Position numbers and translations under genes: made by a program. Shown in pieces: positions 53,201 through 62,423 of a stretch of DNA of 64,000 nt. Source of the DNA: Chondrus crispus (lineage: Eukaryota; Rhodophyta; Florideophyceae; Gigartinales; Gigartinaceae). The DNA lies in assembly GCF_000350225.1 (NCBI RefSeq), contig NW_005179052.1:107269-171268 (forward strand), in the 5' to 3' direction. The notes under the pieces are model-generated. The model did not search any database, had not been told where the DNA came from, and was given only the letters and a program-made list of their open reading frames with translations. How positions within the stretch are numbered: the stretch's first letter is position 1; every line of letters begins with the position of its first letter.

Positions 53201-53682
53201 ATCGATCCGTCCGGCTTGGGCACTAATAAAACGGGCAACGCCCATTCTGACTGCGCCGGTTCGATGACTCCTGCTTCTAACACCTTCTGTACTTCTGCGT
53301 CATCGACCTCCCGAGCCCTTGGACCGGCTCGGTAGGGAGCTTGTGCGATGGGCCTGGTCTCCGGGACCAGCTCGATCCGGTGGACCGTGGTATTAATTTC
53401 ACCATGGGTCCCATCCCACATCTTAGAGTACTTCTTCAACATCTGTCGGAACCGCTCGCGCAGCCGTTCCGGAACGTGGCTCAGGTCGAGGTTCTCCACG
53501 TCCGGCGGTGGGGGCTCAATCCGCTGCTCCGGCTTCGACGATGCCGCCGCAGAGAGCCCACTCGACCGTTCTTCTGGCTGGTCCTCGCGCGCTTGCTCCG
53601 ACGGTTCGCATCTTGTCTCGCCCTTAGGCGTCTTGGTAGAATTAGGAAAATTTTCCTTCTTGAATTCCGAGAACTTCACCAA
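50230..53682 (-). CDS. Element B RT, RNase H, integrase and chromodomain
   Basis: 1150-aa ORF without stops. RT shows FCVDYRRLNAVT, FSALDAISGYWQ, MPFGLTNAPATF and YLDDIIIFS. RNase H shows YSVDTDASDYQIG, SEKECLAVIWAVQTLRPY and HTDHASLRWL. Integrase has the HHCC region (HYTKLAGHPGG to NCAACARERV) and D,D,E in AIDILGEL, LSDNGPQF and NGQVERLNR. The chromodomain near the end reads YVIEKIVDHGYRDGK, LKVEWYGYASEDATWEP. The listed start is only where the frame opens after an 8-bp deletion; protease should lie upstream in one polyprotein. It is the best preserved copy of this family here. Confidence 0.9.
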   Translation of the reverse strand: MVKFSEFKKENFPNSTKTPKGETRCEPSEQAREDQPEERSSGLSAAASSKPEQRIEPPPPDVENLDLSHVPERLRERFRQMLKKYSKMWDGTHGEINTTVHRIELVPETRPIAQAPYRAGPRAREVDDAEVQKVLEAGVIEPAQSEWALPVLLVPKPDGSMRFCVDYRRLNAVTVKDTYPLPRMDECLDSLGDTKVFSALDAISGYWQMPIPECDGDKTASSCHSGLYRFSRMPFGLTNAPATFQRAMDILVSPFRWKCCLVYLDDIIIFSKSWEEHIVHVDEILSVLEKAGVKLELRKCEFFAEKIKYLGHVVRPGTLEVDVAGTAALEHMRYPRTQTQLRSFLGLCNVYGRFVPHYPKIARPLNQLLKKGQPVQWEGFDEPCKKAFHKLKDAILAPPVLALPKKDLPYSVDTDASDYQIGAALFQTHPDVQRKPIGFFSRTLAAAERNYSVSEKECLAVIWAVQTLRPYLYGEHFIVHTDHASLRWLMNVTDPGGRLIRWRLRLSEFDFEIKYNKGKANSQADALSRLRTAGETVDEIDDEIPCFMAEPAEGTVGDEDSFDALDDILALEGGTARDRLDQFQAVTPEELIRELAVDPFRNRIKEEMEAGKVRTFSMETEKFEGTPCRTAAEFVQVVIPQSLRDRVLGLSHYTKLAGHPGGRKLYKTLRRYFYWPAMALDCYAVAKNCAACARERVKLRRNTKEMKLLTPKAPLEFVAIDILGELITTKRGNRYILVVSGRYSKLVRTVRLKKISAAHIAQAFVHHWVFVYGPPVNLLSDNGPQFTARFFQNVCRILGIRSVFTTTYHPQANGQVERLNRTLTSALRKYVGEHPKDWDLFSNAVTFAYNTQVHRTTNIAPFELVLARAPRSIALQAKPSLEGFSSNRAYYLKWQSWLESLMRGADKSMRKEQARYKRNFDSRLRRPKYDIPVGSYVFLRKEPGTASEPKHKLAQVATGPYAVKRSDQGTVAIAIGDEEEGVLRDRVELAPSPMDLAPVTSLTQALRFLDGTERDDGRNVFENGGSPHVHTPPREDPEDLVTELPLADTPQDSCESKDPAEEDELEDLQKGEGIVSKHEEGAGDQEYVIEKIVDHGYRDGKLILKVEWYGYASEDATWEPIEQLPRGAVVTYFRRKKQLLPQQAACARPG

Positions 53683-54435
53683 TGGTGATTTTGATCTCGA
53701 GCGCGGCCCTTGGGTGCGGTAAATAATTCTGCTACCACTTGGCCTTTTTGCACCCTGACAGGGTACGTCCTAAACTTCGCAACGAGTAAACGAAATGGCC
53801 TGTCAGGCTCAACCTGAACGACACCATTCGTGCACGTCAACCCGTGCCTTTCGTACAACGACGAGTACGGCTGAACCACAACCAAGCCCGCCCTCTTCGA
53901 GGTGCATTCCACGACGCGTTGCGTCCCTGGCTCGATAGTCGTGGCTCTTGCCACTTTTACCTTAGGGGAAAATCGCTCCCCCTTTCCATCATTCTCGTCC
54001 TTTCCCTGGACGAGATTCTTCTTCCCTTTTCTCGTCGAGAACCGCCTAACTATCGGAACCTCCGAGAAATCCGCCAACTCAACCGTTTTCTTCCTTGGAT
54101 AAATTGCTTCCACAAACCGGTCACAGTAGTCCGCGCCTAGAATTAGCGGGACTGCTAGTTTTTCGCATACAATAAACTCGGCTGCGGCCACAAATTTCCC
54201 AAGCCTCACAGGCATTCTAACTGTGCCGAGAGTCCAGAGTGGCCTATTGTTCGCGTCGCCAATGTCTTGGGTCGGTCCGTAGGACACCCAACATTTCCAT
54301 TCCTGCCGGAAGTTCCGACCTTCGAACCAAATTCGGTCCGGCACCTGTGTCCAACACGGACAACACTCGACTCATCAATCCGACCGTTGGTCCAATATCC
54401 GCGTAAACTTTGTAGTTTTTTCGTGCGAGGACCAA
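53676..54435 (-). pseudogene. Element B protease, frameshifted
   Basis: The protease motif VLDTGAGPNLVRR is at the front. Compared with element A there is a 1-base insertion at 54284-54303, another at 53719-53728 (GAATTATTTACCGC) and an 8-bp deletion at 53651-53664. Together these carry the sequence through three frames before the RT ORF opens. The rest (PLILGADYCDRFVEAIYP) follows A closely. Confidence 0.85.
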
Positions 54436-54447
54436 GATCTTGTCAGG

Positions 54448-55164
54448 TCACTCTTGTCGCTTAACCCTGTACCAGGGCCTACGAATTTGATCTATCGAAC
54501 GATCCTTGTCTCGACTTAGAATTTTCTTGACAACAGTCGGCTCCTTCGGCCTACCCCCTATTTCAACTACCTCCTCCTCGAGGCCTTCCCTTCTTGCTAG
54601 AGGCGGGGATCGGGACTGAGTCCCGGACGCAGTACGTTGAACCTGCGCCTCTCGTGACTCCCTCGAGATTCCCTGCGGCTGCGGGTTCCTTCTCACGTCC
54701 GACGACGCCGGCCCCGCGGCGGGCCCTCTGAAGGGTTGGTTCGGCCTCGGCGTTGAAGCACTCCGCGTGCTCGCCGTCTGCGAATCGAACCAATTCTTGA
54801 CCTTCAGATAACTCGTCGATGGTATCCCTAATCTCTCCATCGGAGACAACGCCTCATAATTTCCCAAAACTCGGTGCATTTCCCGGAGGGAAAGAATGCA
54901 CGTTGGCGCGGCGTGTCCCTTTTCGTAACAGTGATAGCACACCAGTCCGTGCTTCTTGACGGGATATTGCGGCCTAGGTCCTCCACGGGCCGGCAGCCTT
55001 CCTTGATGTTGCCGCCTTCCTATCCAGCCTGGCCTTCGAAACGTTGTACCCTTGTCTTCCATCGGAATGCGCGGCGCCGGCGTGTGGCCGCGCCCCCGGA
55101 ACATCATCACAGGATCCGTGGGCTCTGAAAACGACTCCGTCGTGTATGCGGGCGTCGGTAAAGT
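54448..55164 (-). pseudogene. Element B Gag C-terminal part with zinc knuckle
   Basis: Same frame as the preceding gag segment, after a TGA. It contains the zinc knuckle CYHCYEKGHAAPTC (C-X2-C-X4-H-X4-C) and a basic, Ser/Pro-rich tail ending YRVKRQE at TGA 54448-54450, where element A has TGT and reads on into protease. So this family appears to use one continuous gag-pol frame. Confidence 0.8.
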
Positions 55165-56640
55165 TCACGACCCGCTTGCCTCGTAGTCCTCGTGTCCGTA
55201 GCCCTCCGATGGCTCAATAAAATTGCCTTCGGCTACCAATGCTCCTTCATAATGATTTTCGCTACGTTCTTGCGCACCGCGTTCATCTGACGCGGAGATT
55301 GTTTCGGCTAAGTGGACGGCGGCGTGACCTTTACGACCGGGATAAGAAGCCCTCGGCTTCTTCCCCGCCCTGAACGTCGAAGGCGTCTGAATCGTGACCT
55401 TCTTGGTCTTCTTGTCCTTGGCGCGGCTCGCCGAGCCATGCGCCTTTGCGTAATTTACCAATATCAAAAATGAGACATCTCGGTTATCTTGTCGATACTG
55501 CGAGACCATGGGCTTAATACTGGCATCTAGCCCCTCGATGAACATGGTCATCTGCTCCTCCATAGAATAAACATTCCCACAGCGAATACTCGCGTCTGTT
55601 AGGCGAATGTAAAGTTCCATCTCGTCTTCAGACGGTCTTTGCTGAACTTCTCGCAATGCGAGCACGGCTTGACGGATCGCCTCGTCGGTTGCGAAACTCC
55701 TCAACAACCACTGTACGGCCTCTGGACAAACGGACAACTTTCCGTGATGGGACCCGGCCGTCTGAGACACAGAAGTGTACTGTCTCAAGGCGATGCCGCT
55801 TAGAAATTCGGGCAACAAGCGGATCGCTTGCCCCTCGTTCATTTCTTGAGTATCAAACTCCTGAACTAACTTTGCCAAAAAATCCAACACAAGGGCCCCG
55901 TCCTCACCTGTGAACGTGTTGCCCTTCTTCGCCTTAGGCGGAATATCTCTCCTGATTTTTCGCACGGCGGTCCGCCGGGAACTTGACAAATATGTCTGCG
56001 GGTTCCGCAAGCGGTACGTTCGGTACGAAAGTAATTTCTTGAAGAGGTAGTTGGTCGGATTCAGCTCCTCCAACTCCTCCCATCGCGGCCCGCGCCGCGT
56101 TGCGACATGTTTGGGCTCCGCTTCCTTGTCTCTCCGCGAGGCGGACGAAGTGACTCCGCCTCGTCTGGAGGAAATTTTCTTGCTTGACGAAATTCCGTTT
56201 CCGTCTTCTGAACGGCGTTCGGAATCGCCCGAATGGTTCGACGAACCGCCGTTACCATCTTCGGAGGGACCAAGCGACTCCGACTGTGAGTTGCGGTCCT
56301 CCGGATCGTCACTACAGTGACCCTTGCTTGTACGCCGCTTGTCCTTCTTCGAGGGCTTCGACTTGGAGCTCCGCTGACGAGTGGGCTTTTCCTTCTTCGA
56401 CCGACGGTCGCCCTCTCTACCCGAGGGGAGCGGCTCGTCGTCCGATCCTTGCGGAGCTTGATCCGCGGCCTGCTCAAGGTCCTTGAGACGTTGCGCGGCG
56501 CGATCGAATCGGTCATCGATGCTTGTTCTAAATTTTCCTATGGAATCCAAGGCTTGATTCGCGTCGCGCCTCGCGTCCTTGACCGAAAGCTTCAATGAAG
56601 CGAGGACCTCCGGCTCGATGCCGTCGGTCCCGTCGCCATT
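55165..56640 (-). pseudogene. Element B Gag central part (capsid-like)
   Basis: Open from the A-run at 56639-56645 to TGA 55165-55167. Ser/Lys/Arg-rich first third, then a capsid-like helical part (LLSYRTYRLRNPQTYLSSSR, LVQEFDTQEMNEGQAIRLL, FATDEAIRQAVLALREVQQR). No ATG starts it, so it must be entered by a frame change from the upstream ORF or represents frame damage. The TGA at its end separates it from the zinc knuckle and looks like a nonsense mutation, since the same frame continues with gag-like sequence. Confidence 0.75.
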
Positions 56641-56969
56641 TTTTTCTCGACGAGTCCCACGGGCGCGGTCAGCTCTTCCAACGCCGTGTGGAACTCGGAA
56701 TTTTGCAACTCAAGTTGCTTTTGCAATAGGGCTATTTCATCCTCGAGAATTTTCTTATTCTCTCGGTGAATTTCGCTGTCCATCTTCTCGAACTTCTCGT
56801 TGAGGTCATTCTTGTCGGCGGCAATCCCCGTAGGGGATTCTTGATCTCCGGGATCCGTGGCCGTATTGGCCTGGCTCCGGGTGCGAGGACCCCTCAGGAT
56901 CCTCGACGCCCGTGCCGATCCGCTCCCGCTCGCCCCGGGACCGACGTCCCCGGGTGCGCTTGTTGACAT
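56592..56969 (-). pseudogene. Element B Gag N-terminal coiled-coil part
   Basis: ATG just after a pyrimidine tract ending TTTTTAG (3' splice-like). About 100 meaningful residues with a coiled coil (IHRENKKILEDEIALLQKQL). Beyond the run of seven A at 56639-56645 the -1 frame makes better sense and leads into the capsid part. Confidence 0.65.
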
Positions 56970-57061
56970 CGTTCGGCGTAGCGAACGAACCTAAAAAAGA
57001 AGATACGAACAAAAAAAGAGACTCCGTACCCAGACCACTTCCTTGTCGTAGACAGAACTAA

Positions 57062-57079
57062 TTCTAGGTCGGGAGACCA
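57062..57079 (-). promoter_or_regulatory. Primer binding site of element B
   Basis: TGGTCTCCCGACCTAGAA, 4 bases after the 5' LTR, identical over 18 bases to that of element C. Confidence 0.7.
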
Positions 57080-57083
57080 CTTT

Positions 57084-57976
57084 TGTAGTGCAATGCGCCT
57101 GTCAGGCAGAGACAAAGGTCCGACGGTCCAACACAAACAACCACAACAAAAACAACAACTGCCAACGGCACAGCGCTACGGAGTGTTCGAAGCTCCCTGT
57201 TCTCTTTAAGCGGGTTTGCGGCCCGCAGTAGCTCGGATCCCTGATAGGGGGGCAAAGAGAAGGGCCCAGCCTGGGATCGGTAAATGGTGGTAGAGACTTG
57301 TAGAGGCAACTGCTCGACGAGTTGGGAGGGGTGTCTAGGTAAACCTGGTCCGATGGGTCGTAAATCCAATTCTCGAAGAGCGCCTTGTACACCTTATACC
57401 CTTGAAAAGGTCTTCGACGGGGACGTCGCAACGTAGCCCGTCGGGAAAGAAGAAAACGTAGCAGCGCTACATCTTCGTACTGCCCGATGGCAAAGTACCA
57501 ACACCGGATCGGTCGCAACCAGATTACGATGGAACCAAAGCTGAGAAAAGCACCACTGGTGCACCAACACAGAAGCCCGATGGCTAATGACGTCACGTTG
57601 CGGATCGCAATCCTACAAGGTGGGACCAACTCAAGATTAAGGGAAATTTGGATAGGGAAGTAAAGGAAAATTGATAAGGAAAAAGGGGACCCCCGAGCGC
57701 AAAGGATAAAGTAATCTGTAGTTAAAGGGAATGTCTTGTAAAAGACGGACTTCAACCAAGGCGATATCAGACTCTGGCAACTCGGGTTACCTTTACTGAC
57801 TTGGTCGTCAGAGGGCTAAGGTATATATCGCCCCGCCGGACTCACTACAGTAGCTCTCGGCGCTAGATCCTAAATCTAATCTAATGTTAGATAATTAATT
57901 TGTAACTAAATTAAAATAAATAATTAAAATAATAGTGTAAAATGAATCACACTGAAGTCCCCGAATCCGGACCACA
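57084..57976 (-). repeat. 5' LTR of element B
   Basis: 893 bp, TGTGGTCC...GCACTACA, matching the 3' LTR of element A. TATA box near 57823-57828. The flank beyond it is GTACC, the expected copy of a target duplication whose partner is missing. Confidence 0.88.
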
Positions 57977-57987
57977 GTACCCCCCTG

Positions 57988-58970
57988 ATGTCCCTTTCCC
58001 AGACCGGGTATTGCACTACATCCACTACATCCACTAGGGCCAACATCTTAAATCAGTTACCTGCAAATCAGGAGGTACTTCCTGTACATCATAATGAAAC
58101 CCCTCTAAGTCATGATGACAATCGGGTAAACAACCCATTGGAGTACATACCTCCTGCCAAGGTCCAGGTGCCTGAAACTCCAGAGGAAGATGATCCGATA
58201 GTTCAGATCGACGAGGTGAGTCATGAAGATCCGACAAATGAAACGGACAGTGCTCCAGAAGGAGATACTCGGTATCCAAGGCGTGAGAGACGTCAGCCAA
58301 TTCGTTGGACATCTGGTTCAGCGAACGTTGCAACTGTGTCAATGGACGGTGAGTCACCAGAACCACTCAAGCTGGTCGACGCTAAGGCATCCGCTGATTG
58401 GCCTAAGTGGAGTGAGGCAATAGCTTCGGAGTTACGGTCACACCAACGTCACAATACGTATGAAAGAGCGGAACCCCCAACAGATTACAAACCACTTTCC
58501 ACACGGTTTGTATTCAAAAGAAAACAAAATGCAGATGGCACCTTGAACCGATACAAAGCTCGTCTTGTCGTAAAGGGATATCTACATGGACACGTTGCAC
58601 GCATATATGCGCCTGTGGTTGACTTTAGTACCATCAGATTGGCGCTTGCAGTGGGACTAAGTCGTAATTTCTTCATACACCAGCTTGACGTCACCACTGC
58701 CTTCCTACATGGAGAAATGGATGAGCCCATATACATAACGTTGCCTATAGGCTTACAGTCGGTAATGCTGGGAAACCATATCAACTGAAGAAAGCACTAT
58801 ACGGCCTAAAACAGGCTCCGAGGCTATGGAACGACAAATGGTGCAAGGTCATGACAGAGTTGGACTTTCAAGCACTTCGATCAGATGAGTGTGTATTCAA
58901 GCGCGATGGTACTTGGATTTTGCTCTATGTGGATGATGTGATTGTAATGAGTGCCAGCGAAGCTTCACTG
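57988..58970 (+). pseudogene. Copia F reverse transcriptase, N-terminal and palm
   Basis: A long acidic linker (ETPEEDDPIVQIDEV), then copia RT from DWPKWSEAIASELRSH, with FVFKRKQNADGTLNRYKARL, QLDVTTAFLHGEMDEPIY, then after a frame change near 58758 KKALYGLKQAPRLWN and the active site LYVDDVIVMS. A short deletion is likely after VVKGY. The frame then runs into the palindrome at 58971. Confidence 0.8.
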
Positions 58971-59032
58971 CAATTCCCTTTTAACTTTCTTGAGTGCTTC
59001 TAGAAGCACTCAAGAAAGTTAAAAGGGAATTG
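58971..59032. repeat. Perfect 62-bp palindrome in copia F
   Basis: Two 31-bp arms with no spacer, centred between 59001 and 59002 (TTCT|AGAA). The right arm is normal RT coding sequence (EALKKVKREL). The left arm is its exact inverted copy and shifts the frame. Confidence 0.95.
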
Positions 59033-59929
59033 ATGTATCATTTGGAGATGAAGGACTTGGGTCCTTTGAGGCACTTTCTGGGAGTCTCATTTGTTCGTCA
59101 TGCCACGGAAGCTTGGCTTTGCCAAGAACGCTATACGATTCAAGTCCTCAATCGATTTGGAATGTCTGAATGCAGGCCTGTGTCTACCCCTATGGAAAAT
59201 GCAAGCAGCTCAGCTGCATTAGCTGCAGGAAAAGCTCCAGATTAGACTCTTTATCAGGAAGCCGTCGGTTCTCTACTGTACTTGTCAACTCGTACAAGAC
59301 CGGACATATCCGCCGCGACAAGCATTCTCGCTCGAAGTTCTTCCAACTCTCAGCATCACCTTTGGATTGCTGTGAAACGCGTTTTTAGGTACCTACGTGG
59401 TACTACGGGATACTCCCTTCGCATTTCCGGAAAAGATGAGGAGCTGGTATGTTATTCAGACTCCGATCGGGCCAGCGATCGCAATGACCGAAAGTCCACA
59501 AGTGGCATACTTCTCCAGATGGGTTCGGCAAGTGTTGTTTGGAAGACGATGAAACAGAAGACAGTGACAATGTCTTCCACTGAGGCAGAGTATGTGGCTT
59601 TGAGTGAGGCCGGAATGCTTCTCGTCTGGCTCCGAGCTCTTCTTTCTGACTTTGATTGCGAACAACGTGCGCCTACAAAGTTAATGGAGGACAATCAGGG
59701 TGCGATTGTATGGAGCACGGAGGGCGTTCGAAAGGCGAAACACGTGGCTATCAGGCAAAACTTCGTTAAACAAATTGTCGAGGATGGACTCGCTCTCGTG
59801 GAGTACTGTCCCACCTCAGCGATGCGAGCGGATATTTTTACGAAGCCACTCGGGAGTATCAAATTCGAAGCTCAACGAGATACACTCGGTGTGTTTGGAC
59901 TACCAGCCGATATACAAAGTAAGAAGTAG
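59003..59929 (+). pseudogene. Copia F RT end and RNase H
   Basis: Continues from the palindrome: KRELMYHLEMKDLGPLRHFLG, then TAG at 59243-59245, then LYLSTRTRPDISAATS. RNase H follows with VCYSDSDRASDRNDRKSTSG, MSSTEAEYVALSEA, LMEDNQGAIVWS, RKAKHVAIRQNFV and RADIFTKPLG. One nonsense codon interrupts an otherwise open frame from here to the end. Confidence 0.82.
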
Positions 59930-60200
59930 TGTTGATATTCCTTATATTCTCTCGTATGCTTTGATATCTCCAGATCTGTTTGAATTGATATTCTTTTCTA
60001 CGCTGAATCTAAATGGTCCTCTCCCTCGTGGTAACTGAATAAGGCCGGTTTACGAGAGGAATGATTTCTACGCTGGTTCAAGTACCTGTACAAGTTGCCT
60101 TACTTCTCTCGTAATATGAACTCCAAGCCGAACTAAGGTGTCTAGAATGTAGTATAGCCTCATAACTATTCATCTGGGCCACTTTTTACTGGTTTTTGCC
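59930..60200 (+). repeat. Probable 3' LTR of copia F
   Basis: Starts TGTTGATATTCC right at the pol stop, after a purine-rich AGTAAGAAG. The end is not defined because there is no second copy. Confidence 0.4.
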
Positions 60201-60429
60201 GACCCACACTTCTGTGGTAATCTGCAAGCTGAACTTTGGGTATAACATAGGTAGCCACTCGGCTACGATGGACAGAGACAGAACATCATCAGTTAAGAAA
60301 GGAAGTCTCCGGTTCTCACACTGTGCTCAAGGGTCTATCTACAGTTCTCCGCTCAACAATCAGCAAGCCGATGCAGATCACAGCATATTCCGCAGGCACA
60401 ACGCACAAAGCACAGCCGTCAGAATGGAC

Positions 60430-61449
60430 GACTTCTAAGACGTCAGATTGGACGACTTCCAAGTAATAGCCACAAATAAGACACTGATCGAGGAACTATT
60501 CAAGGAACTGCAACAAAAACACAAAAACAAACGACTAGAAATCCCTTAACAGTACCTCAACTGGAAGATCAAAGGAGACAAGCCAACAATATACACGTCC
60601 CACAAACCGCAGGAATCGACACAATAATATACAAGGCAGGACTGCAAGACTGCGAACCGAGAAAAACACCATTGCCATACAAAGGTCCCTTCGATGCATC
60701 TATGAAGAAAAACATTTGCCACCACAGCAACGAAGCGAATTTCCACAAACAATCGGAGACCTCAGATACATTTCAGACAGCGCAAGAGGAGACCTTCACA
60801 CAGAAGTAAGACAATTTTCAAGCGTCATGCAGAAACCCATCACAGTACATGGAAGGATCCTCAAATGGCTCCTGACATACTTAAAGGAACGCGAACAAAC
60901 TACATAACGTACATCCATGACAAACACCAGACTGAAAAAGCACTCTGCACGTACGGTGTCTCAGATTTTGCAATTGACCCCTATCGAAAATCGAGAACCG
61001 GCATAGGTTACACATTTAACAATGCCCCAGTCACCTGCAAATCATCACGGCAGTCCACAGTAGCAATATCAACATGCGAAGCGGAATATCTTGTAGAATC
61101 ACGAGCCACACAACAGACGCAATGAACAAGACGCACACTAGACGACGTTATACAACCTGAAACGAAATTAACGCCATTAATGGTCGACGACCAAGCAGCA
61201 ATGAATGTTGCCAAAAATGTTGCACTGACAAAGTGTAGGAAATACATAGACATCGAGCCCCACCACGTCCAAGACCACATCAAGAAGGGAAACATAAGGG
61301 TCAAGCAGATACCCACCGCGGACAATGTCGCGGACCTATTCACTAAGATAACCGGACCGCAACGCCACAACCACCTCACCAAATTACTACACAAATTTCT
61401 ACATCTAACACCCCCACAAATTCCATCGGCGAATCCCGGGACTGTCTGA
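60430..61449 (+). pseudogene. Copia G remnant: RT end and RNase H
   Basis: Broken copia sequence resembling element D: a weak RT C-terminal part (KTLIEELFKELQQKHKNKRLE), GDLRYISDSARGD, then RNase H with STCEAEYLVESRATQQTQ and a TGA where Trp is expected. The end reads MVDDQAAMNVAKNVALTKC, IDIEPHHVQDHIKKG and NVADLFTKI. A probable LTR starts TGTCTGACCG at 61443 just after CCCGGGAC. Confidence 0.75.
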
Positions 61450-62343
61450 CCGCACACACACAATTCACAAATGCACTTTACGGGTGTCCGACCGCACAGG
61501 ACAGCCTGTCATTAGAGGGAATATATATAGAATGATGCGACGACGAGTAAAGATGAGGAGGTCATTGGACCCCGCGTGCACACATCGTCTACAGTTCTAC
61601 TTACTGCAGATATAAGCAGAGCTCCTCAGTAGCTGTCCTGGCCGTGCGGATCATCGCACTGTAAGGGACAATGTCGGTGTCCGAAAATACTTCGAGATGT
61701 TGTGAGGGACGGTGGCGGCGGCCGACAGCAAAGGTGAAGAACATTTCGAGTTAGACACGACTGAATACTTGTAGATACTGTAGAGGGAAGCCAAGGACGG
61801 AGCGGAAGAAAGAAAGCGACCCACAATCATTGAACCACGAATAACGTTCAGCATTGGTGAGCCTTCAAGTGTAGAGCATCTGCTCGTCATTCCACAGTCG
61901 TGCGAGTCCCCCCCCCCCCCCTACCCCACGAGTCTCGCCGCCACTACTCACAACACTACTCACAACAACAATTACTTATCCAGCCTGTGAACATATTCCT
62001 TGGGAAACGATACAATCACCTTGGGAAACCCATGCAAACTCCTCTTCGAATCATATCGTTGTCAGTGGATTTAGTTGAGGTTATCGTAGGGGCACCAGGG
62101 GTTTGTGCACGAGTATGTGGCTCGGACCACTTTTGCACAGCCTCCCTGCCGAACAACTGCTGGTGTACGAGGTATGGACGTCATATCCAATAATACTGTT
62201 CACTCCCGAAGATCTTGCAGTTGACTATGGAGAGTACCTTCATCCTCAAGCATGTTCGGGAGACCTCTTGCTTTCTCCTGACACTATCGTATTGCATTTC
62301 CTTGCCACCATATTTCGAGAACTGAGTCAGGCCTGCACCTTGC
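61450..62343. other. Copia G flank and unassigned DNA
   Basis: Possible rest of the copia G LTR (TATATATA near 61523), a poly(C) run near 61908-61920, otherwise nothing recognised. Confidence 0.4.
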
Positions 62344-62410
62344 NNNNNNNNNNNNNNNNNNNNNNNNNNNNNNNNNNNNNNNNNNNNNNNNNNNNNNNNN
62401 NNNNNNNNNN
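62344..62410. other. Assembly gap (67 N) beside a poly(G) run
   Basis: 67 undetermined bases followed by 13 G (62411-62423). The G-run probably stopped sequencing. ORFs crossing the gap are meaningless. Confidence 0.98.
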
Positions 62411-62423
62411 GGGGGGGGGGGGG

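Larger units (their letters stand above)
50230..57976 (-). mobile_element. Ty3/gypsy chromovirus element B, same family as A
   Basis: The minus strand carries 5' LTR, PBS, gag, protease, then an intact RT-RNase H-integrase-chromodomain ORF. LTR and pol match element A closely. Gag and protease carry a frame change, two stops, two 1-base insertions and an 8-bp deletion relative to A. It splits copia F at 57977. The 3' LTR is missing, probably through the deletion discussed in the findings. Confidence 0.88.
57977..60200 (+). mobile_element. Ty1/copia element F: RT, RNase H and 3' LTR
   Basis: Starts inside the integrase-RT linker at the border of the B LTR, so B inserted into it. RT and RNase H are in several frames with stops. 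Same strand and complementary domain content to copia H (24-26 kb), of which it may be the other half. The right end is approximate. Confidence 0.75.

Noticed and set aside
55165..55167. Programmed stop readthrough in element B gag
   Set aside because: A second in-frame TGA at 54448-54450 replaces a Cys codon of element A, so simple nonsense decay is more likely.
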